Assembly (NCBI RefSeq): GCF_000770675.1
Contig: NZ_AVBG01000002.1
Coordinates: forward strand, 1 to 64,000
Direction of reading: 5' to 3'
Length of the DNA: 64,000 nt
Source of the DNA: Pontibacillus chungwhensis BH030062
GTDB taxonomy: Bacteria; Bacillota; Bacilli; Bacillales; BH030062
This document shows positions 46,084 through 61,208 of the stretch, piece after piece. How positions within the stretch are numbered: the stretch's first letter is position 1; every line of letters begins with the position of its first letter. Made by a program: the position numbers and the translations under genes. A model generated the notes under the pieces. It worked only from the letters and a program-made list of their open reading frames with translations. It did not search any database and was not told where the DNA came from.

Positions 46084-47109
46084 TTATTTGGATGCCATTT
46101 TAGGCAAATAAGAATCCACTTCTTCTATGGCTACGCCTTTATAAAAGTGGGTTACAATCTCTTTATATGACTTGCCTTCTTGCGCCATACCGTTCGCTCC
46201 AAATTGGCTCATGCCTACACCATGACCATAGCCTTTCGTCGTAAAAACGAAGTGGCCGTCTTTATGTTCAACAGTGAAATCAGAGGATTGAAGGTCAAGT
46301 GATTCTCTAATCTCTCTGCCAGTCAGGGTTTTGTCACCAATCGTTGCTTTTGAGATACGATTACTGTCTGTCTTCTCAACGTTTGCTAAGACAGGCTTGG
46401 AAGGGTCGATCGTTACGGCTAACAGCTGCTCCATCTGCGCTTCTGAGAACACCTTCTGATCTAGATACTTCGGCGATGTTTCATCCCACGGACTTGCGAC
46501 ACTCCGTAAATAAGGGATTTCATTTTGCCAGTAATCTTCCGAGTTTTCCGTTTTCCCGTTAGAAGTTGAGAAGAATGCTGCAAAAATGGGATCCCCTTCA
46601 AATGTTAAGATCTCGCCTGTCGTTTCTCCGACGGCTTGACGAATCTTAGACATCTTCCAGTCGTAGTCCCCTCCCCATACTTGGCGCAGTTCTGCATCAT
46701 TCTTATAGACTTGATGCTGGACGGTGTCTGTGACGTCCGCTCCGCCCTGCAGCTTCTCTCCGCCTTCCACAAGGTATCGTACAATATACGTTCGTGCCGC
46801 CAGGGCTTGTGCCTTCAATGCTTCAAGTTCAAAGTCTGCTGGCATTTCAGAGGCTACTACTCGCGAAACATACAATTCGAGCGGTACCTCTTCAACTTGA
46901 TTGGCTTGATTGCGAAGGACCGATACGACGAAGGCCGGGTTATCCTCCAAATTGTACTCGTCTACTACTTCTGTCGACGCAGTTTGGTCTGTGGCTACTT
47001 CCATAGGTTCATGTTGGATAAATGGTAAGACAATTAACGTCGGGAGTACGAGGATCATAAGAATTAATACACTTATGAATAAAAAACTCGGCCCCTTCCA
47101 CATCTTCAT
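46084..47109 (-). CDS. spoIID: SpoIID, engulfment lytic transglycosylase
   Basis: 341 residues with an N-terminal membrane anchor (about 8-32). SpoIID family motifs: VVASEMPADFELEALKAQALAARTY (with the catalytic Glu), FFSTSNGKTE and GYGHGVGMSQFGANGMA. It cleaves peptidoglycan during engulfment with SpoIIP and SpoIIM. Starts at ATG 47109 or the Met at codon 3. Follows murAA on the same strand after about 300 bp. Confidence 0.95.
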   Translation of the reverse strand: MKMWKGPSFLFISVLILMILVLPTLIVLPFIQHEPMEVATDQTASTEVVDEYNLEDNPAFVVSVLRNQANQVEEVPLELYVSRVVASEMPADFELEALKAQALAARTYIVRYLVEGGEKLQGGADVTDTVQHQVYKNDAELRQVWGGDYDWKMSKIRQAVGETTGEILTFEGDPIFAAFFSTSNGKTENSEDYWQNEIPYLRSVASPWDETSPKYLDQKVFSEAQMEQLLAVTIDPSKPVLANVEKTDSNRISKATIGDKTLTGREIRESLDLQSSDFTVEHKDGHFVFTTKGYGHGVGMSQFGANGMAQEGKSYKEIVTHFYKGVAIEEVDSYLPKMASK

Positions 47110-47423
47110 AAGAAGCCCCCTTTTCTAGTTACTCTACTATCTAATCTATACAGATTTTGCCTTTAGTAGAACAACACCTATAAAAAAAGCTACAAATTTA
47201 TGTGATGAATTGAACTACAGTTGAATAAGAAGAAGAGATAATAGCGGTTTGAAAAGTTCATGAGGAGTGACAGCCGCCTTGCGTGTAGGGACGCCAAATT
47301 GTATTCAGCAAAGCTAGATTGCATTTGAGAGCCCTGAGACAACCCAACCATACCTTAGAGCCAAGCACAATAAAAAAGACTACCTCAACATGTGAGGTAG
47401 TCTCTTAAAGACTTGATATCTAA
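47110..47423. other. Intergenic region between murAA and spoIID
   Basis: Contains the murAA terminator at 47377-47403. The rest presumably holds the spoIID promoter (sigma-E in B. subtilis), but I could not assign boxes with confidence. No ORF or RNA is evident. Confidence 0.4.
47377..47403 (-). terminator. Terminator of murAA
   Basis: AGACTACCTCA / TGAGGTAGTCT perfect stem with a T run on the minus strand. Confidence 0.9.
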
Positions 47424-48740
47424 TTAAGAAGATAACGATGATTTAACGTCAGTTTCTGGATGCTCTTCTTCTTCATCAATTTCGTCATCAATGCGTTCAA
47501 CATCTGCACCAAGTGCTGCTAATTTGCCTTCAAAGTCGACATAGCCGCGGTCTAAGTGCTTCAAGTCGGTGACGCGTGTGTGACCGTCCGCTACTAAACC
47601 AGCTACGATAAGAGCAGCGGCTGCGCGAAGATCTGTAGCAGATACTTCGGCACCTTGCAGGGATGAAGGGCCTTCTACAATAACAGAACGGCCTTCAATC
47701 TTCAGGTTCGCGTTCATGCGACGGAATTCTTCTACGTGCATGAAACGGTTCTCAAAGACAGTTTCTGTAATGACACTTGTGCCTTCTGCTTGCAGCATAA
47801 GGGCCATCATTTGTGACTGCATATCTGTCGGGAAGCCTGGATGCGGCATTGTCTTAAGGTCAACGGCTTTTAACTTCTCAGGTCCAATAACACGCAGACC
47901 TTCGTCTTCCTCTTCGATAATGACACCCATTTCTTCCATTTTGGCCACAAGGGACCTTAGATGCTCTTGTTCAGCACCTTTTACGAGTACGTTACCTTTC
48001 GTAATCGCAGCAGCAACCATAAATGTTCCTGCTTCAATACGGTCAGGAATAATGTTGTGCTCCGCGCCTACAAGCTTATCAACACCTGTAATGCGGATCG
48101 TTTCTGTACCTGCACCGATGACTTTTGCTCCCATCTTATTCAGGTAGTTAGCTAAATCAACGATTTCTGGCTCTTTGGCGCAGTTTTCAAGAACGGTTTT
48201 GCCTTCTGCTAAAGCAGCGGCCATCATCACGTTCTCCGTTGCACCAACACTAGGAACATCAAAGTAAATACGAGCGCCTTGTAGGCGGCCTTCGGTATAC
48301 GCTTCAATGAAGCCGTTTCCGACATTTACTTTCGCTCCCATAGCTTCGAACCCTTTCAGGTGCTGATCAATTGGTCGAGAACCAATTGCACACCCTCCTG
48401 GTAGTGCTACTTTTGCATGCCCATAGCGTGCTAATAATGGGCCTAATACAAGGACAGAAGCTCTCATCTTGCGAACATACTCAAACGGCGCTTCTGTTGT
48501 CAGCTCTTTTGATGCATCAATTGTAACAGTGTTGTTTTCTACATTTACGTCAGCATTCATATATCGTAAAACTTCACTAATTGTATGAACATCAGCAAGA
48601 GCGGGTACGTCTTTTAAGATGCTTTTTCCTTCACTAGCGATTAAACCTGCTGCGATGACAGGCAGAACAGCATTCTTTGCACCTTCAACTTTTACAGTGC
48701 CTGTTAACTTGCTGCCACCGCGGACGATGATTTTTTCCAA
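47424..48740 (-). CDS. murAA: UDP-N-acetylglucosamine 1-carboxyvinyltransferase
   Basis: 438 residues from the TTG at 48740: GGAGGGG lies seven bases upstream and the product then begins LEKIIVRGG like B. subtilis MurAA. Catalytic Cys in [16 protein letters not shown]. It performs the first committed step of peptidoglycan synthesis (enolpyruvyl transfer to UDP-GlcNAc; fosfomycin target). An added acidic C-terminal tail ([14 protein letters not shown]) of about 20 residues is unusual for the family. Confidence 0.95.
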   Translation of the reverse strand: MEKIIVRGGSKLTGTVKVEGAKNAVLPVIAAGLIASEGKSILKDVPALADVHTISEVLRYMNADVNVENNTVTIDASKELTTEAPFEYVRKMRASVLVLGPLLARYGHAKVALPGGCAIGSRPIDQHLKGFEAMGAKVNVGNGFIEAYTEGRLQGARIYFDVPSVGATENVMMAAALAEGKTVLENCAKEPEIVDLANYLNKMGAKVIGAGTETIRITGVDKLVGAEHNIIPDRIEAGTFMVAAAITKGNVLVKGAEQEHLRSLVAKMEEMGVIIEEEDEGLRVIGPEKLKAVDLKTMPHPGFPTDMQSQMMALMLQAEGTSVITETVFENRFMHVEEFRRMNANLKIEGRSVIVEGPSSLQGAEVSATDLRAAAALIVAGLVADGHTRVTDLKHLDRGYVDFEGKLAALGADVERIDDEIDEEEEHPETDVKSSLSS

Positions 48741-48772
48741 GGTCATTCCCCTCCGCGTCCATTTTCTCTATA

Positions 48773-49513
48773 TTAATATTCACTCGTTATTATCGGCGTT
48801 CCAAATATGAGGGTTGTCTTTGCGCCCATTCCTTGCCGAAGGGCATACTGAACATTCATCGCCCCATTGTCCGAGTAAGGAAGCGCCTGATTCCATTCAT
48901 TTGTAAATCCGGTTACTGAAATAAAACCTGGTTCTGTTATTGTTTGTAATTTCTTGATTTCTAGTCTTGTACTAAATTTTTCAAGCAGTAAAACACCATT
49001 CATTTTATCATTATTATCCGCTTTCACACAAGTAAAAGTTGTGGTATTTTCTTGAAAATAGGCAGTTTTAGTCTGATTTAGTCGACGTGTCACAAATTGC
49101 TCTATTTCTTCGTCCCATGTTTGGCCGGTCATTTTATAAATGATCTCCGCATACGGGGCTGCCTCTTTAGATACAATCACTATAAACTCTTCGGATTTAA
49201 TCATTGTTTTTTGATGGTTCTTTGCGACTATTTTTCTTGCAGTTTCCGTCTCTTCTTTTGAAATGGTTAAATTAGGTTCTGTTTCTTTAAGTTGCTTCAT
49301 AAGCGTAGGAAGGTTTTTCTCCTGAATTCGTTCCTTCATGACAATTTCCCATTGTGTCATAGAAAGCCCTTCTTCAGAAAGGAATGTGGATATATCATGA
49401 AGTGGTTGCAATGGCGACTGGGGTCTCCCCCCAGCACTTATTTGAAAAACGTATGAGTTCAGTGTAACTGCCAATAAAATTACAATAAAAAATGGTTTCG
49501 TTTTGTTTAGCAT
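48773..49513 (-). CDS. ywmB: YwmB-like secreted protein (DUF1779)
   Basis: 246 residues with a signal peptide or anchor (about 5-22). Typical YwmB pattern: VTGFTNEWNQALPYSDNGAMNVQYALR near the C-terminus. Located between DUF1146 (ywzB) and murAA as in other Bacillaceae. Function unknown. GAGAGGT ribosome site. Confidence 0.85.
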   Translation of the reverse strand: MLNKTKPFFIVILLAVTLNSYVFQISAGGRPQSPLQPLHDISTFLSEEGLSMTQWEIVMKERIQEKNLPTLMKQLKETEPNLTISKEETETARKIVAKNHQKTMIKSEEFIVIVSKEAAPYAEIIYKMTGQTWDEEIEQFVTRRLNQTKTAYFQENTTTFTCVKADNNDKMNGVLLLEKFSTRLEIKKLQTITEPGFISVTGFTNEWNQALPYSDNGAMNVQYALRQGMGAKTTLIFGTPIITSEY

Positions 49514-49606
49514 TTCTACCTCTCCCCCTGGAAAAAATCATATTCCCAGTATCAACAGGAGAGGGGGCAAACATACTTGAAACCCTTCGACAGTTCTCGA
49601 GAGAAA

Positions 49607-49626
49607 AACTGCCTCATGTGGCAGTT
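49607..49626 (-). terminator. Terminator after the DUF1146 gene
   Basis: AACTGCC / GGCAGTT stem, T-rich on the minus strand, five bases from the stop codon. Confidence 0.7.
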
Positions 49627-49630
49627 CTTC

Positions 49631-49861
49631 TTATAATAAAAACTTTAAATTCTGAGACCATTGCAAGTAATCTAAGAAGAAGTTACTTACAGCTGTTCCA
49701 ATCGTAATCGTAAGAAACATAAGAAGCACTCGCGCTTCGAATATCCTTCCCTTCTTGATTATGCCATCTAAGTTAATTGCTTGTAAGAGACGCCAAGTAA
49801 TCAAAATAAAAACAATATGGGAAATCATGTTCGTAAGCGATTGATATCCTACTAAATCCAT
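49631..49861 (-). CDS. ywzB: DUF1146 membrane protein (YwzB-like)
   Basis: 76 residues with two hydrophobic segments (about 10-28 and 41-62). LVGYQSLTNMISHIVFILITWRLLQAI and RVLMFLTITIGTAVSNFFLDY fit DUF1146. It normally sits between atpC and ywmB. Function unknown. Confidence 0.85.
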   Translation of the reverse strand: MDLVGYQSLTNMISHIVFILITWRLLQAINLDGIIKKGRIFEARVLLMFLTITIGTAVSNFFLDYLQWSQNLKFLL

Positions 49862-50122
49862 CTGTCGTCACACCTTTCAAGACCATTCAATGCTTTGTCA
49901 TTTAAACTGTGACATTCGCACTGATAATTGTCAATCCGGGGGCGCGACTAGGTATACCATTCCTCTTTCTGAAGCCCACTAAACCTATTAGGCTAGAGAA
50001 AAGTTAATTCCCTTTTTTTACCATCGGGTGTTATGTTAATATTTTGAAGTTTATGGGATTTATTCTATATGAAGCTCTGACCACTTTAGTGGGAGTGGGG
50101 GCCTTTACGTTTTAGAGTGCTT

Positions 50123-50245
50123 GGGGTGTCTGGGGAACGACTCGCTTTCCGCGGGCGAGCTGTCGAGCCTCCTCGGGAAGACCACCCTGCGGGGTCTCGT
50201 CGACCTCTTTCTCCCGCAGGAGTCTCCCCGTTCCCCAGACACCCC
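50123..50245. repeat. Palindromic intergenic element, type B, copy 4
   Basis: Arms GGGGTGTCTGGGGAACG (50123-50139) and exact complement (50229-50245). Differs from copy 3 at one arm base with the compensating change in the opposite arm. Confidence 0.9.
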
Positions 50246-50331
50246 TGGCTATAATGTACACACGGCCCCGCAGCTAAAGGCCAATAAAGGTTCCATACAC
50301 CTCTCTCGTTTCCGTTACTTCCTAAATGGTA

Positions 50332-50475
50332 AAGGTGGTTCAGGAAATTACCAGCTTGCTGCAAAAGTTGAAGCCTCCCTATTAAAGCCCTAAGACCCTC
50401 ACATCAATACACAAAATCGAGCGCCCCCACGTCGTGTGGTGCTGCGGAATGCCAGTGATTATATTGAATCACCTT
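50332..50475. repeat. Decayed palindromic element, type A, copy 4
   Basis: The left arm AAGGTGGTTCAGGAAAT (50332-50348) is intact, but the right arm has drifted to a GATTATATTGAATCACCTT sequence and most of the core is scrambled. The flank with TGCCAAATAGAGAGAAGG is still recognisable. Confidence 0.75.
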
Positions 50476-50559
50476 TGCCAAATAGAGAGAAGGAAATGTG
50501 CCATGCATGGTGGGCTTCAGAGCACTTATAATACGCGGTCCGTTCACCTTATTAACGTC

Positions 50560-50688
50560 AGGGCTTGCTGTGGGACGACCAGACTCCCGCGGGGTGAGGA
50601 GCCTAGGTAAGACCCCGGACTGAGCGCCAGCGAAGGAGGAGGCTTACCAGCCCCCCGCAGGAAAGCGAGTTGTCCCACAGCAAGCCCT
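50560..50688. repeat. Palindromic intergenic element, type B, copy 5
   Basis: Arms AGGGCTTGCTGTGGGAC (50560-50576) and exact complement (50672-50688). Same flanks as copy 2 (TACGCGGTCCGT upstream, ACGGACC downstream). Forms an A-B pair with the decayed element at 50332. Confidence 0.9.
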
Positions 50689-50740
50689 AGCCCCTACCTG
50701 GCAACGGACCCTCCCTATTGAGGATTAAAGGAACACAAAA

Positions 50741-51229
<489 letters not shown>

Positions 51230-51232
51230 TTA

Positions 51233-52663
<1,431 letters not shown>

Positions 52664-52690
52664 TTACTTTCACGTTCATCCAGGGCTCGC

Positions 52691-53557
<867 letters not shown>

Positions 53558-53635
53558 TCACCACCCTTTCTTCAAAGGTTGCTTATCTGATCTTTAAAGC
53601 AGCCTAATAGGCCACTTTAAAGACCGGTTATAATA

Positions 53636-55150
<1,515 letters not shown>

Positions 55151-55162
55151 TCACCCCTATCA

Positions 55163-56274
<1,112 letters not shown>

Positions 56275-56421
56275 TTACATTAGAAAAACTCAGCTTTTCA
56301 CTCCCCATAAGGGTGAAAAGTCGGAGTTTTCTATGTATCTTATATTCTATTCAATTCTTTAAAGGTATAAGGAATGGCGAAGACAATCCTGGTCGTACTC
56401 CGCCATTTGATTCAAAATCTA

Positions 56422-56634
<213 letters not shown>

Positions 56635-56688
56635 TTAAAAATTCCTCCTCTAAAGTATTAGATAATGCATTACTTAAAATTTTATAAA

Positions 56689-57815
<1,127 letters not shown>

Positions 57816-57817
57816 GT

Positions 57818-58036
57818 TTAATCTTCTCCCGTGTATTTTCGCACTAAATAGATCGTGCCATATGTACCTGCGGCTAGTCCGGTGAAAAGACCTAGGATTA
57901 AAAAGAGTGGTGATGTGGTAAACTGGTTATCAAGCCAACGTCCAAAAAAAATTCCTACTAATGTGCATCCGGATAGTTGGGATAAGATCCCACTTGTTAA
58001 TGCCATTGCTTTAAATGGATTATCGTTCGAGGCCAT
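57818..58036 (-). CDS. atpZ: AtpZ-like membrane protein, first gene of the atp operon
   Basis: 72 residues from the ATG at 58036 behind GGGAGC. Two hydrophobic helices (about 10-33 and 41-63) with the AtpZ/ATPase_gene1 pattern GCTLVGIFFGRWLDNQF and LGLFTGLAAGTYGTIYL. AtpZ and AtpI in alkaliphilic Bacillus are linked to magnesium supply and c-ring assembly. Confidence 0.85.
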   Translation of the reverse strand: MASNDNPFKAMALTSGILSQLSGCTLVGIFFGRWLDNQFTTSPLFLILGLFTGLAAGTYGTIYLVRKYTGED

Positions 58037-58116
58037 GAAAACAGCTCCCACCAAGTTTTCATAGATTTCTTAAAAATTTTGTCGATTTATGAAAACCTTA
58101 TCATTCCGCTTAAATT

Positions 58117-58145
58117 AGCATACAATAGGGGTTTTCTATTGTCAA
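58117..58145 (-). promoter_or_regulatory. Sigma-A promoter of the atp operon
   Basis: TTGACA (58145-58140), 17-base spacer, TATGCT (58122-58117) on the minus strand. A perfect inverted repeat CAATAG / CTATTG occupies most of the spacer. It lies about 80 bases upstream of atpZ. Confidence 0.75.
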
Positions 58146-58345
58146 TCCGTTTGTGAAGAAAAGTCATCGCTGTAAAAATATGTGAGAACGCATTCTTAAT
58201 ATCACAAATTCATTATTTCACAAGTGCACCCGTATTGTACACAAATCCCTTGAGGAAATCAAAAGTATTTTTTGGTTATTAAACGCTTACTCACTTGCGT
58301 ATTTTGAAATAGGGTAATTTGTGAAGTTTTTGTGAATTTTTTAAT

Positions 58346-58391
58346 AGAGGCTGTTCTAAAAGTTATGTTACAAACTTTTAGAACAGCCTCT
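58346..58391. repeat. 19-bp perfect hairpin in the 58.0-58.8 kb intergenic region
   Basis: AGAGGCTGTTCTAAAAGTT and its exact complement, eight-base loop, T5 on the plus strand. No plus-strand gene precedes it. It could serve as a terminator or be a hairpin-type mobile relic. Confidence 0.6.
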
Positions 58392-58509
58392 TTTTATCGG
58401 ACTTATGTCCACCTGTTAAATCACGTCAGAATCAGGCGAATTATGTTGTAAAATCTTACTTAGTTCTTTTGGTAAAAGGTACGCTTATTGGTACGGTATG
58501 TTTAATTGG

Positions 58510-58720
58510 CATTAGGCCGATTCTGCTGGATTTGAGCTGTTGTGTGATTTAAAGTCGCGCCCAACTGGATTCAGGCTGTTCCGACGCGATTTTGGGCCTT
58601 GCCTGGCTGTATTCGGGCCGTTGTGGCGCGATCTCAGGCCGTGCTCTGATGCTTTCAGGCCTTGTTTGCATGCTTTTTAAGCCGTGCTCAACCATATTCA
58701 GGCCGTTCTGTCAGGGTCAC
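58510..58720. repeat. 21-bp-period degenerate tandem array
   Basis: Motif AGGC(C/T)GT-like heptamers begin at 58573, 58594, 58615, 58636, 58657, 58679 and 58700 (steps of 21, once 22); weaker copies at 58514 and 58534. Linker bases resemble CTGACGCGAT. No open frame. Confidence 0.75.
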
Positions 58721-58759
58721 CGCCTCCCTAATTGAAGCGCAACTTCCCCTCCCCTCTTT

Positions 58760-60943
58760 TTAAGGAAAGGTTTGGCCAATTGTAATCGGTGTTTCGAATG
58801 ACTGTGTTACTCCGTCTTTTTTAACTGTTACAACGGCAAGATAGGTTCCTTCTTGTCCGACTTCTTTTTCACTAAGCGTTCCTTCTACCACGCCTCGTTC
58901 AACTTCTTCCTCTGTAAATAGCGGTCTAATGTAGCGGAGCGTTTCTGGGTCATACAAGTCCACTTCTAGTACGTCTGCTGCTAATGGGAGATAGAGTTTG
59001 TACTGATACTCCTCATCTGAGAACGGCTTAAGCGAGAACTCTAGTCCCATGGCGCGCGGGAACTTTGCTTCTTTTGTTAAGGCTAAATAGGGGAGTTGAT
59101 AGGTTTTGTGATTATCTTTCAACTCTAGCCATCCTTGAACAAATGACTGTTCCGTTTGTAAATGACGCTGGTGGATGGCTAATGATATGGGGACGGTTTT
59201 CTTTTCACCAGGTTGCAGTGTGAAACTTAACGGCAACTGGAAACGCACGCCTCGCTCTTGTTTCGGAATCGTAAATCGGTAATCTTGTGGTTCGTCACTA
59301 GCATTTTCCACTGTCATTGTGGTCTTCCGTGTTTCTGTGTCATCGAGTATTCGGCCGAACGCTAAACGACCATTGTACAGAATCGATGAAGGCTTTATGG
59401 CTTCTAGTGGTTCAATGCGACCCATCCCTTGTGATATCGGCTGAACGTTCTCTCCGTTCTCTTCTTTTAAGACAGTAGCAGTCGAAAGGAGGGCTGCTTT
59501 TAGTTTTTCCGGGCCCCATTCTGGGTGCGCTTCTTTAAGTAATGCTAATGCACCGGCGACATGAGGAGATGCCATACTCGTTCCTTGAAGGTCACGATAC
59601 CCCCCAGGCACGGTGCTTGTAATGGCAACTCCCGGCGCGACGATGTCAGGCTTAATGTCCCAATTCCATGTCACAGGTCCTTTTGAACTAAAACTTGCCA
59701 TTGTATCCTGATGCGTTTGGTACTTCGTTTCGAGCCAGTTATTCGTATCTGCAATTTGTTTCTTCAGCCATTTGCCTTGTTGCTGTGTTAGAGAAGCGAC
59801 AGGGATGGTAACTTCTCCTTCGATCGCCCCTTGTAGTTTTCCGTCTTCATTGTTATAGATGAGAACTGCTACGGCTCCGGCTTTTTGAGCCATCATGGCT
59901 TTTTCCGTAAACGTGATGTCACCACGCTCAAGCAAGGCAATTCTGCCACGAAGATTGGTTGAGATTTGCTTACCGAGACCGGCCGAAGCAACGGAGTACG
60001 TTTTTCTAAGATCCCATGGAACTGAGCCCATCATGGGTGAAACGGGTATCGCTTTACGAGAAAGAGAATCATACAGGTAAGGGATTTGAATAGGTGGCGT
60101 CGAAGCTCCGACTGCAATGGACTTAACTGCTGTCGCAGGTGAACCAACCGTCCATTCGGCAGGGCCTGAATTGCCGTTTGAAATGACCATGGCCACACCC
60201 ATTTCTACAGCTTGGTTGACGGCAATACTTGTCGGCCAGTCAGGACCGTTTACAGAACTGCCCAGGGAGAGGTTGATAATATCCATTCCGTCTTCTACAG
60301 CCTGCTCGATCGCCGCAATGACTTGAACAGATGAACCAATCCCACCCGGACCAAGGGCGCGATACCCATAAAGTTCAGCATCTGGGGCCATCCCTTTAAG
60401 CTTTCCATCAGCTGCAATAATACCTGCAACGTGTGATCCATGAAGGGTCGGCTCCCCTTGCGTTTCTAGTGTTTCCATCGGATCTTCGTCTAGATCTACA
60501 ACATCATAGCCACCCTTGTAATTCTTCTTCAGGTCAGGATGTGTGTAATCAATGCCAGTATCAATCACCCCAACTTTAACCCCTTTACCGGTATAAGGGG
60601 TTGATCGGAATGGATCCTTATCTTCTAAAACGAAAGGAACACTTTCATTAATATGTACCTGATACGTTTGCTCAGGGAAAGAATGTTCAACGAAATCCAA
60701 TTTTTCCACCCGTTCTAGATTTCGGACCGTTCCTTTAAGAGCTAACCCTTGAAGAAGTGTATCGTATACATGAATGACTTCAACACGAGGGTGGTACTTC
60801 TCAATATACTCTTTCCACTTGTGCGCATCATCTTCAACCTCTATAATAATCGACTCCAGCTCGCGCTGAGCTAGCGTGACCTGATTTGGGATATTCATAA
60901 AAAGAAGTCCCATTAGCATGAACCCCACAAAAAACTTCCTCAC
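58760..60943 (-). CDS. Secreted S8 subtilisin-like protease, Vpr-type
   Basis: 727 residues with a signal peptide (to about 25), an inhibitor prodomain (about 30-95), and a catalytic domain: Asp128 in GVIDTGIDYTHPDL, His171 in LHGSHVAGI, and Ser in GTSMASPHVAG. A PA-like insert (about 320-410) lies between the His and Ser regions as in Vpr. An Fn3-like C-terminal region follows. GTG start after AAAGGGTGG. It sits between mnaA and atpZ, with a 37-bp repeat array about 70-220 bases upstream. Extracellular proteolysis. Confidence 0.93.
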   Translation of the reverse strand: MRKFFVGFMLMGLLFMNIPNQVTLAQRELESIIIEVEDDAHKWKEYIEKYHPRVEVIHVYDTLLQGLALKGTVRNLERVEKLDFVEHSFPEQTYQVHINESVPFVLEDKDPFRSTPYTGKGVKVGVIDTGIDYTHPDLKKNYKGGYDVVDLDEDPMETLETQGEPTLHGSHVAGIIAADGKLKGMAPDAELYGYRALGPGGIGSSVQVIAAIEQAVEDGMDIINLSLGSSVNGPDWPTSIAVNQAVEMGVAMVISNGNSGPAEWTVGSPATAVKSIAVGASTPPIQIPYLYDSLSRKAIPVSPMMGSVPWDLRKTYSVASAGLGKQISTNLRGRIALLERGDITFTEKAMMAQKAGAVAVLIYNNEDGKLQGAIEGEVTIPVASLTQQQGKWLKKQIADTNNWLETKYQTHQDTMASFSSKGPVTWNWDIKPDIVAPGVAITSTVPGGYRDLQGTSMASPHVAGALALLKEAHPEWGPEKLKAALLSTATVLKEENGENVQPISQGMGRIEPLEAIKPSSILYNGRLAFGRILDDTETRKTTMTVENASDEPQDYRFTIPKQERGVRFQLPLSFTLQPGEKKTVPISLAIHQRHLQTEQSFVQGWLELKDNHKTYQLPYLALTKEAKFPRAMGLEFSLKPFSDEEYQYKLYLPLAADVLEVDLYDPETLRYIRPLFTEEEVERGVVEGTLSEKEVGQEGTYLAVVTVKKDGVTQSFETPITIGQTFP

Positions 60944-61029
60944 AAAACCACCACCCTTTTACTCTATCTTCTGAAAGAACCCTCCCCTTCATACATACAA
61001 AAAACACTTTTGTGCTGTGCAGTAGTGCT

Positions 61030-61165
61030 GGGTGCCTGACACCCTTTAGCGCTGTGCTGTGACGCCGGGTGTCTGGCACGCTTTAGTGCTGTGCTGTGAT
61101 GCTGGGTGTCTGGCACGCTTTAGTGCTGTGCTGTGATAACGGGTGTCTGGCACGCTTTAGGTGGG
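61030..61165. repeat. 37-bp-period tandem array, four copies
   Basis: GGGTGCCTG / GGGTGTCTGG motifs begin at 61030, 61067, 61104 and 61141, exactly 37 bases apart. Units read like those at 44.8 kb, with GCTTT or CCCTTT after the palindrome. Confidence 0.95.
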
Positions 61166-61172
61166 TAAAGAA

Positions 61173-61206
61173 AAAAAGCAAGGGGCGCGGGGCCTCTTGC
61201 TTTTTT
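61173..61206 (-). terminator. Terminator of mnaA
   Basis: AAAAAGCAAGGGG / CCTCTTGCTTTTT stem immediately after the mnaA stop codon. Confidence 0.85.
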
Positions 61207-61208
61207 GG

